DNA from: Gordius sp. MW1
Lineage: Eukaryota; Nematomorpha; Gordioida; Gordea; Gordiidae
Length of the DNA stretch: 64,000 bases
Direction: 5' to 3'
Assembly (NCBI GenBank): GCA_964036665.1
Contig: OZ038529.1
Coordinates: 19,106,060 to 19,170,059, forward strand
The translations under genes and the position numbers were made by a program. Below the pieces are notes generated by a model, which did not search any database, was not told the origin of the DNA, and saw only the letters and a program-made list of their open reading frames with translations. Positions 24,042-36,520 of the stretch are shown piece after piece; position 1 is the stretch's first letter; every line of letters starts with the position of its first letter.

Positions 24042-24407
24042 TAGTGTTGTAAAGCGCTCCCTACGATCTGCTGAGGTGGTATTGTAGTCTTAATAAAAGA
24101 GCCAAACATCATTGTTAGTCTCTTTTTCTTGTGAATACATTCAATGTGGGTGTGTTGCAACAACCACTAGCGTATTATTTTTCTATAAAGACCCTCATGA
24201 CTTGGGTTGGGAGGTGTTAGCTAGTTGTTATTGTCATCAACACGGTGTGTGCTGTGCGTGCAGTCAAGTATACTAATCTAAGCTATCTTTAGATGGTAAA
24301 CTGGTATTAACTAAGACTATGTTAATTAATACAATAGAATGTACCGGACATTAAACTTTTACTCCTCTTAAAACAATTAAACCAGCGGCGTACGCAGGAT
24401 TTTATTT
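24042..24407. repeat. Partial second copy of the TAGTGTTGT element (unit 2)
   Basis: Unit 2 equivalent of the partial element at 11580-11945. Confidence 0.75.
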
Positions 24408-26020
24408 TATTTTTTTCAAATTTTTTCTATAATAACAAATATATTTTATAGGAAAAAATAAAATTTTGCAATTTGATAAAAGTTTTACATATTTAATGTA
24501 GCATCCATGTGAGTTTGTCCAACCAAATTTCGATTTTACATTCTGTTGAGGCTGATGTATTGAATTGAATATATTGTTTCATTTCCGATAAAACGAAAAC
24601 AAATTATTTTAAAATAAGCATTAAGCTTTATACTTTTAATCTTCCGAATTAAAGTGCCCGCCCGCCCGTTTTTTCATAAAAATTTGTTGTCTAATATTTT
24701 TTCAAACTTATACTTCAAATTTTAATTTATTTTTTATAATAATTTTTTAAATAATTAAAAAATAGAATTAATGCCCGATGCCCCAGTATCCCTATTTTAA
24801 CTCAAAATTTCAATAAATTTATGAAACTCTCATTGTAAAACTAACAACCGAATCGTGTGTTAGTTATAATGATGCTTACATTACATTTACAACTCGTAGC
24901 GAGGTATTCATGCCATAAGTTAGTAAATATATAAATACTAGCTGACCCGGCAAACGTTGCTTTGCTATATGTACATTCGTTAGTTATATTTTTTATAACA
25001 TCTTCTAATTTCGAGTCAGGATCTTATAATTTTAAATAAAAAATGGAATGCTGGCCAGCAATTTCCAAAATATAAATTTAAAATTATTATATTGATAACA
25101 ACATAATTAAACATAATTAAATAATGTGTTAATATACTTACCTAAAACAAATCCCTGATCCGTTTAAAACCTGCCATCCCTCCTCTCCACCCCACCGTCC
25201 TTTTAATTGATCTAAAATAATATACAATAATCAACACAATATTTCCAATATTTAAAGTTTTAACATAATTAAATCATATATATTGTATTAATATACTTAC
25301 CTAAACAAATCCCTGACCCGGTACGCCATCCCTTCTCCTCACGCCACTGTCCTATGAATGGATACGATTCTTGTATAAAATAATCGACACAATATTTCAA
25401 ATATTTAAAGTTTAACTTAATTAAATCATCTATAATGTATTGATATACTTACCGAAACGATAAAAAAAATCCCTGATCCGTTTTACTTCTCAATTAATCT
25501 CTAAGTGCTATGGAGTATACAATATTTTTAGTTAGACCGTCTTTAGCCAACACAAACAAACTGGATGGTTTACCCACGCGAGAACATGCCACATATAGTT
25601 GTCCGTGGGAAAAGCATGGTGTGCTCAAGCTAAGCCACAAATAGACATTGTTTGGCCATGGGCTTTATTAATTGTCATTGCGAAAGCTAATCTAATCGGA
25701 AATTAAATGCGTTTGAATTGAATGGGTACATCTGAGGGAAAAATAGGAATTCGTGGCAGCAATATATTTTCACCGCGAAATTTGCCATTCAATATAGTGA
25801 CTTCTATAGAGTTTTGTAATAATTTTTTGATTACTAATCGTGTGCCATTGCAAAGCCGTGGTGGGTTTAGGTTACGAAGTAAAATTACAGGAGATCCGAC
25901 CTTTAGCTGTAAAATGCCTGGCAAATCCAAGGAACTCAAAAACTCAATCGAATAATTTACAACTTCGTTGCCATCACATACTGTATCGACAGATTTGTAT
26001 GATATTAAGTCACCTGGCAA

Positions 26021-26776
26021 CTACAGTTGTATCTTGGAATTTAAATCATTGACGTCCACATTTTTTGCTGCTAATATTGCTCTTTCTGCCAGCGAATCAA
26101 GATTGCTGTATTCTGTGTTAAGATTTGGAAATACAGGGTCAATGAAAGCTGTTTGCGTCTCTACAATTGTGCAAAAATCCGATGGTAATTTCATGCATTC
26201 AGTATTTTCATGTAAAGCACATTTTCCATCACCAATATTTAACAGTTGTCTTGAAAAAATTTTAGCAGATGCATCTCTAAGCATTTGAACACGCATGTTT
26301 ACTTTAAGCTGTAGTTTCACAACATAACACCAAAGTGAGGATGACTTTAAGCAGGCGTTGATCTCATCAGCGTACGTTGAACGCGGAATAACGGGAAGTG
26401 TTTGTCGAAAATCACCTGAAAGCAGTAAAAGAGTACCGCCAAAAAGTCTGTCGTTGTTCTTTAGATCCTTCAATGTCCTCTTTAATGCCTCAAGCGAATG
26501 TTTGTGTGCCATAGTGCATTCATCCCAGATGATAACTTTACATTGTTTGAGCACTCTGGCCATGGACGATTGTTTTTTTATGTTGCACATCGCTTCAGGG
26601 TTATTTTGAATATTAAGTGGAAGCTTAAATACTGAATGAGATGTTCTGCTTCCATCTAATAAATTAGCTGAAATGCCAGATGAAGCAACGGCCAAGGCGA
26701 TGCCATTTTTTGATCGTATCTCAGTAAGAATTAGCGAAATTAGAAATGTTTTGCCAGTCCCTCCCGGTGCATCCAA
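26021..26776 (-). pseudogene. Helitron helicase domain, copy 3
   Basis: Same 251-codon helicase piece as in units 1 and 2, with intact Walker A and B motifs. Confidence 0.88.
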
Positions 26777-28085
26777 AAAAAAGAAACCTCATTGTCCTTC
26801 AGAAATTGCAAGCAAAATGCGGTCGTAAATGATTTTTTGTTCATTAGTGAGTAGCGGGACATTGCGAATAACGAATGCTGCCAATTCTATAGTATTGTAT
26901 TGTAGTTCACGATTCATATCAGTATTGAGTAAATCAGATGAATTTTGATTTGGAGACCGCATACCGAAATGGCTGATGTTTAAATTGGCGATGACAATGC
27001 ATAGATCCTCAATAGCTATTAATGCTTCATTGTACATGGAGTCGGTGAATGGTATCGTTAGATCGTTGCTCATATGACGATATCGATGCTATATATCATC
27101 ATTCATAGAATCTTTGTGATTATCCCACAACGTTTGTGCTCGGACAGGCAAACATGTAGTCAACACTATGGCGAAAAGTAGACGAATTTGCGCTCCTGTA
27201 CAGTTTAATGATGCTTCAGTAAGCATACTGTCCCAATTATTGTCGTCTTCTAGCAATCCTAATGCAAGTCATGCATCTTATAGGTTGGATACTGTTGTCC
27301 ATTTACTTCACGGATATCATAAAAAGACAAAGGGCCGGTGACATTAACCAACAACAGGCGCAGATAAAAGCAGTCTGTCTTGGATTGACTGTATACACGA
27401 CCTAAATTTTGATTTAAATAAACCGGGGCATGCATCAACTTGTGTGCTGCGCGGCATTCATTTTCTCGATTGCGTCCACGTAAAATAGCGCGGTACTTCT
27501 GAATAAAGTAGTGTTCGTGCGAAGGCACCAAAATCATCGGAGGAATTACACAAAGCAAAAAAAGCTGTTAGTGTGGTGTTTGGTGGATTTATTGAACGAT
27601 CAAAAGCCGTCTCGTTTGTGAAAAAAACTGTTGGCCGTTTTCAAGATGAACAGCTAAATGAATAACTGCTGGATGACGTTCATGAATTGGAAACCCGAAG
27701 ATTCGCCAATAGCTTCATTGGAGCTGATATATCGTCCAATTTGGTAGTTGGTGATTTCATCACTGTCATTCAATGGCGTAGCATTCACATTGGTATTTTC
27801 AACTCTAAATACAGCCATATCACTTTCTTTATCAATATATTTGCAAATGTATTTTATGCTTTTGACCGAATTGCAGAACTCAACATTAATATGAGCATTG
27901 AATGTTTTACAGAGGATAGGTAAGTATGGTACTACCCAACGATTGTCGATGTTAATGTCTGCGTTACTGATAGTTTTACTAAATGATTGTCCGCCATCAT
28001 CGGTACTTCTTCGACGATATATAGGATATCCGTCCCCATGTGTGATCGTATCGTTGGTGAAATCTTTAGGAAAACGTTTTGTACA

Positions 28086-28706
28086 CTATTCATCTAACAT
28101 GCAAGGCGATGAAGGATTTAAAGCACCGCATGGGCCATGAATCATATTTTTGGTGACAATATCAAACAATAATTGATCAGTAGAAGGATTTGGTATTTCT
28201 GCGGATACTAAACTATCTATTATTTCTGGGCGTATTTTGTCAATGAACCAAATAAAAATATGTGCATGAGGTAATCCACGCTTTTGCCACTCAACCGAAT
28301 ACATCCAACAACGTGCGGGGCCAAATATGTGTAATTTTGTAATAAATTTAACGAAAGACCTTAATTTTTGTTTAAACACACGGGCTATTATGTCATGACG
28401 ATGTATTGAATTTTGTCCTGGTAAGAGTAACGATGTAATTTCCTGCCATTTTGGGTTACATGTAAAGGTGATAAATAAACATGGTCGTCCGTATTCGCGT
28501 ACGTAAGCCATGGCATCCTGTATGTATTCTTGCATGTGACGCGGACTACCTACGTACGATGATGGTAGAATAATGGAGCCACCAATTTCGGCAGCGTCAG
28601 AGTTGGTAGCGATAGCGTCTCGCAGATGGATGTATTCTTCAGCTCGCAGCTTTTTCTGGTTATAACGTAAGAAGCGTAAGCGCTCGCTCTCAGTCTTCAC
28701 ATACAT
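28086..28706 (-). pseudogene. Helitron Rep domain, copy 3, prematurely stopped
   Basis: 206 codons instead of 350. The stop follows CMLDE, after the HUH motif but before the two catalytic tyrosines, so this copy could not nick DNA even if translated. Homologous sequence continues beyond the stop to 27654. Confidence 0.9.
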
Positions 28707-31130
28707 ATCTATAATGAACTGCTGGCAAAGCTCTCAACAGCGTAGAATGATGTTGTCTTCACCGTTTCTAATCATCAAACGGTAGGCATAATAATCCATC
28801 GATCTCACTTTTTTGCTTGTTTCAGCTCCTGTGATATGATACATACAAAAAAGTTAAAAATGAGTAGTCATGTTTTATGTTGTATAAAATACCATTTCGG
28901 GGATCCCGTTGTTTAATGTTTATAAAATAACCGTCTTGCCCCTTCCAAAAATGAGCGGATATTGGAGAGCGTCATAGGAACGGTGGGTATAAGGAATGAA
29001 CTGTAGATTATCATCTCTTTTTCGAATCACTATTTGGCGCGAAGCTGAGCGGTCGCCAATCATGATTCCAGCAACATCGTCAACAACAGGTGCATTAAAT
29101 CTACGTATATGCGGTCCCACAGGCGTTTTATCAGGATAGATGACAATAGCGTGTTTGTCACTTAGTAATTTGGGCATGTGTGCTTTAAATAATTTTAACA
29201 ATTTATTGTGCTCAGTCAACAGAACGTCCAGATCGCTGACGATGCGCCTGGCAAAAGGTGAATTAATTAATTGTAGCCGCAACGTGCATCTACGCGATTG
29301 GCTAGTGCGCGTTCAGAGTCCTCACCACCCATAAAGTAAATTTGTAAAAATTTATAGGAATCGTTTGGCATTGGCAGCAGTGAGCCAACTTTGTGAAAAA
29401 CTTGGCCTTTTATTTTGAACGTTGAATTAAATAGCTGACCGTTTCCAGCATCAGTTTTATTAACTATTTCTGTTGCTCCGAACGATGTCATTTGGAAGCA
29501 TGAATTAAATGTGCGAATTGACTTTAGGAATAGGCTAGAATCAGGATCCGTGCCAATTAGTAAGCCGTGCAATGGTTCAGGTGGTGCTTCCATTGCCGTT
29601 AGTTGTACTTTTCCTGATGCGCAACACATCCCTGGTGGCTCATTTTTAAATTTAAGTGCATGACAATGTGGACATTCCTTGTCTATAGTACCAATTACCA
29701 CTTTGGAATGAGCGTAATATTCAACGTCAGGCTCATAATGGAATGCTAGTCGGAGGAATGAAGCTGATGTAAATGCTCGATGTACTTGTTGGAGTTGTTG
29801 GTTAATAGCTCTACGTGTGTGTTAAACACGAAGCGGCGCTCTTGTCTTTAGTCTAATCTTCTTTGTAGATTTAGTTCAACTCTAGTCTCTTGCGATTGTG
29901 ATTCACGGAATAAAGCCCTACTAACACGCACATCTGCATTATTTTGTAAAAGTTGTTCATCTGTTCTCTGAGCTCGTTTATTGCGCAAGACTGCATTTTG
30001 TTTTGTTCGACGATCTAAATTGGCTCCTTTGCGTTTTGCAGGCATTGATAACTGTAAATAATTAAAATAATGGCAATTTATTGATAACACCTACACTTAT
30101 TATGAAGGTTAGAGACTCCCAATTTTTGCTTATCAATGCTATTTATAATCAAAGTTAATTTTAATAATACATTGTCACTTCAAGAATTTAAATCATAGTA
30201 CACTTTTCCAGTAAATGACAGAAGAAGATAAAGGAATGTACACTTTTCCAGTAAATGACAGAAGAAGATAAAGGAATGTACACTTTTCCAGTAAATGTCA
30301 GAAGAAGCCTAAGGAATGTTAGGGTTTCTAAATGTTGGGGTATTTCAAATATGATTAGTTTTTAATTTGATGCTGTTTAAAAATTAAAAATGTATTAAAA
30401 GATATATTATTAGAAAAAGTTAAATGAATACTCAATAGTACACTTTTCCAGTAAATGACAGAAGAAGCCAAAGGAATGTTAGGGTTTCTAAATGTTGGGG
30501 TATTCCAAATATGATTAGTTTTTAATTTGATGCTGTTTAAAAATTAAAAATGTATTAAAAGATATTTTATTAAAAAAAGTTAAATGATTACTCAATAGCA
30601 CACTTTTCCAGTATATGAAGGTTTCACAGTTATTGTTCAAGTTGATGCTCAAATTTGGGATACCATTTGAATTGATGACGTCATAAGGCCTTTGGTGATT
30701 GACATATAGGGTGACTGACAATACATATAAATCAATATTATTGGACCGATTTATCATTTGGGAGGTTAAAAAATAGATAACAACCGATTCTCATACCTAC
30801 CGAATATGCATGCAAAGTTTCATGAGAATCGGTTAAGCCGTTTAAGAGGAGTTCAGGAACAAACACCATGACACGTGATTTTTATATATTAGATAAATCA
30901 AATAAACATTTATTTATCCACAGTGTTGCGATTTTATGTTAAAAGAAATTTAATAGTACAAAGTACCTCTCCCTCTCATGCATGATTTGTTTCATTAAGG
31001 TGATGGTTTAATGTAATATGGCATATGTGGCGGTCATATAAAAACAAACAATTTAGGACCATGGGGGAGGGAATTATTAAAAAAGGGACCTTACACTAGG
31101 GAAGCGCATCTTACGATGTACCCTTATAAT

Positions 31131-32193
31131 TAGTGTTGTGACGGGCGCGCTAGATAGCGCGCCCTAGGGTGTGCTGAGGGGGTATTGTAGTCTTATGAAA
31201 AAGAGCCACACCCACACTGTTAGTCTCCTTTTCTGGTGAAGACATTAGTGTGGGTGTGTTAAATACCGACCATTAGTAGTCTATTATTTTTTCATAGAGA
31301 CCCGATAGACCCTTAGATACATGCTAAGGGGGTGTTATTAGCTAGTTGTTATTGTCATCATTATCAACACGATGTGTGCTGTCGTTGTGCGTGCAGTGCA
31401 GTCAAATTTGTTAATCTAAGCTATCCTATCTATAAGTGTAAGTAAACTAATATAAAAATAGAATTTTCTAAGTACCGGACAGGACATTCAACTTACTTTT
31501 ATTATAACAATTTAGTCAGGGGCGTACGCAGGATTGTTTAAATTTTTTTTTTTTGGGGGGGGTGGGTGTAACCGGAAGGGAGGGTTACAATATCAAATAA
31601 ATTGTATCTAAACTTGGTGTTTTTGTTATGCCCCTCCAAAAATAGATTGTTCTTAAGCCCTTGTCAATTTTACACACTGTAACAAGTAAAAGCACAACAT
31701 ACATTTTATTTCAAAAAAAAATAGTTACAAAAAAATTTAACCATGAAAATTTTATAACCCCCTCCTTCAAAAAATCCTTCTTATGTTTCTAGGTTTTTAT
31801 GTCCTAAAGTCTTTGATGTAACTAAACCATAATATTTTAACCCATTTAATTTAGTTATTAATCAAAAAACTTATCATTCCTACTCCCCCCCCCCTCATTT
31901 ACGCCACTGATTTATCCACAGTGTTGCTATTTTATGTTAAAAAAAGTAAATAGTACAACCCTCATGCCTTATATGTTTCATCAATGTGATGGTTAATGTG
32001 ACTAATGAAATGGCACATGTGGCGGTTCTATTTTCTACAATTTAGGACCATGGGGGAGGGGATTAGTAAAAAAAAAGGGACCTTACACTAGGCAAGCGCG
32101 TCTTACGAGGGACCTTTATAAGGGTGTGGCTTCTTAGTCTCTTTCTTTCTATTAAGGCGTGGGTGTAAAATGGCGCGCCGCATAACAACACTA
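31131..32193. mobile_element. Non-autonomous hAT-like element, copy 3
   Basis: Same element in unit 3, with the same ends and the same CTTATAAT flanks. Confidence 0.8.
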
Positions 32194-32922
32194 CTTATAA
32201 TGGTGATGGTACTTAGTCTGTTTACCCCTTTTAAAACGATGGTCAAAAATGACTCATAGCTTTACTATCGCTTTACACCACAATAATTTATAACAATTAA
32301 AATTAAAAACTTTCCCCTTTTTACTAATCCGTAGCTAATTAATTATTTTTACTATATCTTTTCCTTTCATCCATTAAATTTACGTCAATTAACCCGTAGA
32401 AAATAGTGAAATGATATTTTGATTAATTTTTTGTGCATTTTTGGTGGCTGTGTGTGGCTAGCTTTAATTAATATTGTTCTGTCAAATCCGTTCTTCCCCC
32501 CCCCCATGTCCTCTTATACAAAAGTTAAGCATTGCCCCCCCCATCCCTTGGTAAAACTGCGTATCTCATACATACTCGATTCCCCCCCTCCTTTATTTAT
32601 ACATTAATCGCAAGTCCGTTGATTGTGAGATTCTTTTGATCTTACAAGCGTTAAAACATCTGCTGTATTTCTTGTACTGATTTTAATTAAAGACTCTTTT
32701 GTTCGTTAGAATGTAAATTTATTTAGGTCTACACAACCCCCCTCCCTGGCCTTACTATTGTATATGTGGTATATCTCTTATCCTTTTCATTTATTTGTAC
32801 CTACGTGTGTGTTACTTCCCCCCCCCCCCACGCGCTTGTACGTGTTTGTGATTTCTATCAACACGCATCATTGAATTTTGTAACGCGTTTCAATCGTTTT
32901 TTATTCTGTGATTTTTCTTAAT

Positions 32923-32964
<42 letters not shown>

Positions 32965-33381
32965 GTAAAGAAAGAAATAAAAGTAAGTTTCACTTTGGGG
33001 GAGGCAAGGTTTATCCTACCACAGGCCCAATATTCTCCTGATTCCCCTTCAAACCTTTTAAATCGTGTTCCCGCGGGCCTTTCCTTTTTCTTTATTCCGC
33101 CGCGCGGGACATGATATGTTCTATTTTACTTATTTATTTTTTAAAATATATTAATCTAATAAACGATAGCAAAACCTCTGACCAAAGAAAAAAATATACG
33201 TTAGTTAAGGAAAAATTATGAATGCAGTCATTTGGTAAAAATATTAAAGAAAATTTAAATATTACACAAAATTAAATAATTAAGAAAAACATAGAAATAG
33301 TGCCATCTATAGTATATTTTATACAAAATAAATGTAATATTTTATACAAGTAAAATTATATTAATTGTCAATCCATGGATT

Positions 33382-34670
33382 TATATAAAAACTAATTAAG
33401 TCGCCCAAAGATTACTCAAATAATGATTTTATATGTGTGTTATTTAAAAGATGTGAAAAATTCCATAAGGCTTAGAAATTTGTGCTGAGTTTTAAAATCA
33501 ATTTGTTCAGATTTTAATCTAAAATATTCAGTTTTTTATGCTCAGTTAATAAATAAAAAGTGCTCAGTTCTTTATAAAAAATTGTTCAGTAATTTTTCAA
33601 AAAATAATCAGTTTCCTTCAAAAGGCCTAAATGGCTTTTTTTAAAAATGATTATTGGGTTGTGTAAACCTTAGAGAGCTCTTTACTTAATCATTAAATCT
33701 CTTAAAACAAAATAATGCTTAAATTTTAGATCAAATTAGTTATTTTGAATTATCCTTTATTAAAATAAATTAAAATTTATAACAACGCAATATTTAATTC
33801 AATTATCCTTAATTAAATTATAATAAAATTAAAACATCTTTTTAAACCAATACTAACATTTTTTTCTTATATAGGAGGCTTGCATAGTTAAAGCTTTATT
33901 GAAATTCCAATGTTTACATATATTTTGCTTGAAAATGCTGGGAGATTGTAAATTCCTTTATTCTATTGGTGGGATCGATTGGCACATTTTCTGAAATTTT
34001 TACGTTAGTGCGCTTAACACACTACAATAATCTTGTTTCTATATAGACTTTTGAAAGTATTATGGATGGCACTAGATTTCAAAGGATAACTTAACATCAC
34101 TAGCCAAACTTTTAAATAAAAAATAGTATCTTCTACTTTCCAACTGGTACATAGACAACTTCCCCAGAAGGTGAAATAGCCTGTCTAATCTCTTCAAATA
34201 ATTAAAAGAAGAAAGCCTTGCCTTGCCATGCTATTTTGTATGGTGCACCAATCTGGATAATTGAGAATTTAGGAGCAGCCTAAATCAATTTTTTTATATG
34301 ACACGATATATATTACTTTTGGTTGATATGAAAAACTTAAATGTACTTTCATCATTAGATATTCTGTAGGAAACAATCTAAGTGTATCAATATCATCAGT
34401 CAGGCGATTGTATTACAATTACTGATTCATTATAAGAAAATGCAATAGTTGCCTCACAGCGAGATAGGATCTATTTGGCAACTGATTTAAAAAATAGCTG
34501 TGCTGCTAATTTTACCTTTGGTTTTAGTAAATTATAAATCATCTTTTGTTTATAGTAATGAAGGGGCGCTTTAGTAAGCCTATTTTCTGCCCCCAGACCT
34601 TCTTGTTGTTGTAAATTATACAACTTCACTAAATATTTCCGTTCAATTATCTATCAAACATATATAAAAA
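33382..34670. other. AT-rich region right of the array, no gene seen
   Basis: Sequence unrelated to the array. The only structure noticed is a cluster of CAGT-containing short repeats near 33490-33620 (GTTCAGTTTTTTATGCTCAG and similar). No reading frame or exon with recognisable homology. Confidence 0.6.
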
Positions 34671-34675
34671 TTCAC

Positions 34676-35305
34676 AATCAGCCGTTATAAAGCAACAAAC
34701 TAGGCAAAGTGGCAAAAGATATGCACAAGCAGCAAATATGAATAGCAATTAAACAGAATTTTGGCCTTTGGCCGGGGTAAGATGAAGTAGAAGTAAGCAA
34801 CGGTCATTATTAATTTGCAAGGAATTATTCAACCAGTTTCTCAATCAGGCGTTATAAAGCAAAAAACTAACCAAATCGTCAAAAGAAATGCACAAAGCGC
34901 AAATAGAAAGAGCAAATAATCTGAAGTTTGGCCTTTGGTCGGGGTCAGTTAAAGTAGAAGTAAGCAATGGTCATCATTAATTTGCAGGGAATCATTTAGC
35001 CAGTTTCGCAATTATCCGATATATAGCAACAACTTAGACGATTGCCCAAAGAAATTTATGTATAAAGGTAATCAGTTGGGCACAACAACAATTATGGTTA
35101 TTGGCTCGGCCGAGGTCAAAAAATTAATAGCTAGTCTTTTTGCGAAAGTAAAATTAAAGTTAAATTACTGGATCATAAGTCCACAGACATTAAAAACCCG
35201 CAAAAGTTTACACGGCAATTATTCAAAAATTACAAGTTGGACAGACGGACAACGGGACGGACAACCAAAAGCGAGCCCATAAATTGCATGGCAATTAATT
35301 AAAAA
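34676..35305 (+). repeat. Dispersed repeat with two tandem ~180-bp units and a GCCCATAAATTGCAT end
   Basis: Two diverged direct repeats (34676-34852 and 34853-35030), each with GTTATAAAGCAA, TTTGGCCTTTGG(C/T)CGGGGT and AGTAGAAGTAAGCAA. A third partial copy follows. The block ends with GGACGGACAACCAAAAGCGA and GCCCATAAATTGCATGGCAA. The final 170 bp match 57290-57475, so this is a dispersed family. Confidence 0.7.
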
Positions 35306-35412
35306 GAATGTATGCAAATTATATTAGATAGTGGAAAATGTATAAAAATAAATGTTGTTGAACTTTCACTTCAAGATATAAGAAAAATCAGCTGTTTGGC
35401 TAGTCTAAAGTA

Positions 35413-35794
35413 AGTATGTACGTATGTATGTATGTATGTATGTATGTATGTATGTATGTATGTATGTATGTATGTATGTATGTATGTATGTATGTATGTA
35501 TGTATGTATGTATGTATGTATGTATGTATGTATGTATGTATGTATGTATGTATGTATGTATGTATGTATGTATGTATGTATGTATGTATGTATGTATGTA
35601 TGTATGTATGTATGTATGTATGTATGTATGTATGTATGTATGTATGTATGTATGTATGTATGTATGTATGTATGTATGTATGTATGTATGTATGTATGTA
35701 TGTATGTATGTATGTATGTATGTATGTATGTATGTATGTATGTATGTATGTATGTATGTATATATATATGTATGTATGCATGTATGTATGTATG
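35413..35794. repeat. (TATG)n tetranucleotide microsatellite, ~380 bp
   Basis: Almost pure GTAT repeat, about 95 units, with minor interruptions at each end (GTACGTAT, a TATATATA patch and GCATG near the right end). Because 4 and 3 are coprime and no stop arises, most frames stay open on both strands. These are not genes. Confidence 0.97.
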
Positions 35795-36039
35795 ATTGCC
35801 GCGAAGACGCCCAAGAGCTTAGTAAGTGCAATCAAAGGTTGGCCCCCTTCTCACGCCAAATGGCGCATAAGGCCACGTTGGTGAGAACGTGTGTAATGTT
35901 CCTGTAACAAATTATGCAGTGTAAATATGGCATGTTAATATGTAATATCCAACTCCTTGAGAATAAAAGAGAACATTCTAGGTGAGCGTTTATTATTAAT
36001 AAGATGCACGCGCCCTTGTAGTTGAAAGATAGGATAGTT

Positions 36040-36400
36040 GGTTCTTTGAACTTTATTCATTTCCTATCTTGCATTATTGTCAACATTGAATCCCAGTCTG
36101 CCGTTGCACTTCAAGCCCCCTTCCTTCGGGCCTGATGTGCTAGAAAATTCCACTTCCTTGTTAACATAATATTTTTAACTGGAGGAATTTTACAACGCTT
36201 CCACAGATTTTCGTTTGTTATCGTTGCCGGATAAAGATCATTAGACATACAATTCGTAGCATTTGTTAATGTTAATTTATGGTTTTTTTGCCGGGGGCAT
36301 GCAGCGACCAAGATTCGCATTCATAAAGAAGGGTCGGTATAATCATAACTTTAAAGATCCTCAGGCGGATGTTGAGGCTCAGTTGGCGTGAGCGTTTTGT
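36040..36400 (-). pseudogene. LINE reverse transcriptase C-terminal remnant
   Basis: In shifting frames the minus strand encodes LRIFKVMIIPTLLYECESW followed by a MLRIVCL-type stretch, then NENLWKRCKIP and LTRKWNFLAHQARR. This order (IYKSMVLPTLLYGSETW ... LRRILG ... W..RKWRWIGHVLRR) is typical of the end of the reverse transcriptase ORF in animal non-LTR retrotransposons. Several stops and frameshifts are present. One open piece is 36111-36320. Clade not determined. Confidence 0.65.
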
Positions 36401-36520
36401 TAAAGAAAAATTAGGACCCTCAAATCATTTCCTAGATGCTTTTGAATCTGTCATAGTCTCTCTTTCATGTTTGTTCTTCTTTTTCCAGTATTGTCAGTTG
36501 TGTTATCCCTGGCTTTGACC

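Larger units (their letters stand above)
12459..24920. repeat. Tandem array unit 2 (12.46 kb)
   Basis: Second copy, complete. Differences from unit 1 include a 6-bp in-frame deletion near 16581 inside the Helitron gene, a longer G run near 19087-19101, a shorter TA microsatellite near 20490-20515, and one extra G in the G run at about 21342-21351, inside the outer hAT transposase relic. Every larger landmark of unit 1 is present in the same order and spacing. Confidence 0.95.
25494..30045 (-). pseudogene. Helitron RepHel pseudogene, copy 3
   Basis: Same ancestral lesions as the other copies plus a private one: a Lys codon in the Rep domain has become TAG near 28086-28088. The helicase pieces are at 26021-26776 and 26789-27073. 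Confidence 0.88.
24938..30893 (-). mobile_element. Helitron, copy 3
   Basis: Same ends and length as copy 1. It carries a private nonsense codon in the Rep domain and a few substitutions near its 5' end. Confidence 0.9.
24921..33381. repeat. Tandem array unit 3, truncated
   Basis: Third copy, matching units 1 and 2 for 8461 bp and then stopping. The last shared bases are just past the centre of the 36-bp palindrome; from 33382 the sequence is unrelated. Private changes include a nonsense mutation in the Rep reading frame near 28086-28088, a small deletion near 32413 and scattered substitutions, so it is slightly more diverged than units 1 and 2 are from each other. The hAT transposase and its nested element are absent because of the truncation. 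Confidence 0.93.

Noticed and set aside
1..33381. CRISPR array or prokaryotic operon interpretation of the repeats
   Set aside because: Repeat units are kilobases long and contain eukaryotic transposons; there are no short regular spacers.
34190..34310. Possible minus-strand coding stretch (APYKIAWQGKAFF)
   Set aside because: It is short, bounded by stops, and could not be tied to any family.
35371..35907. Several overlapping open frames of 123-163 codons on both strands
   Set aside because: They are pure read-through of a 4-bp microsatellite, giving YVCM or IHTY repeats.
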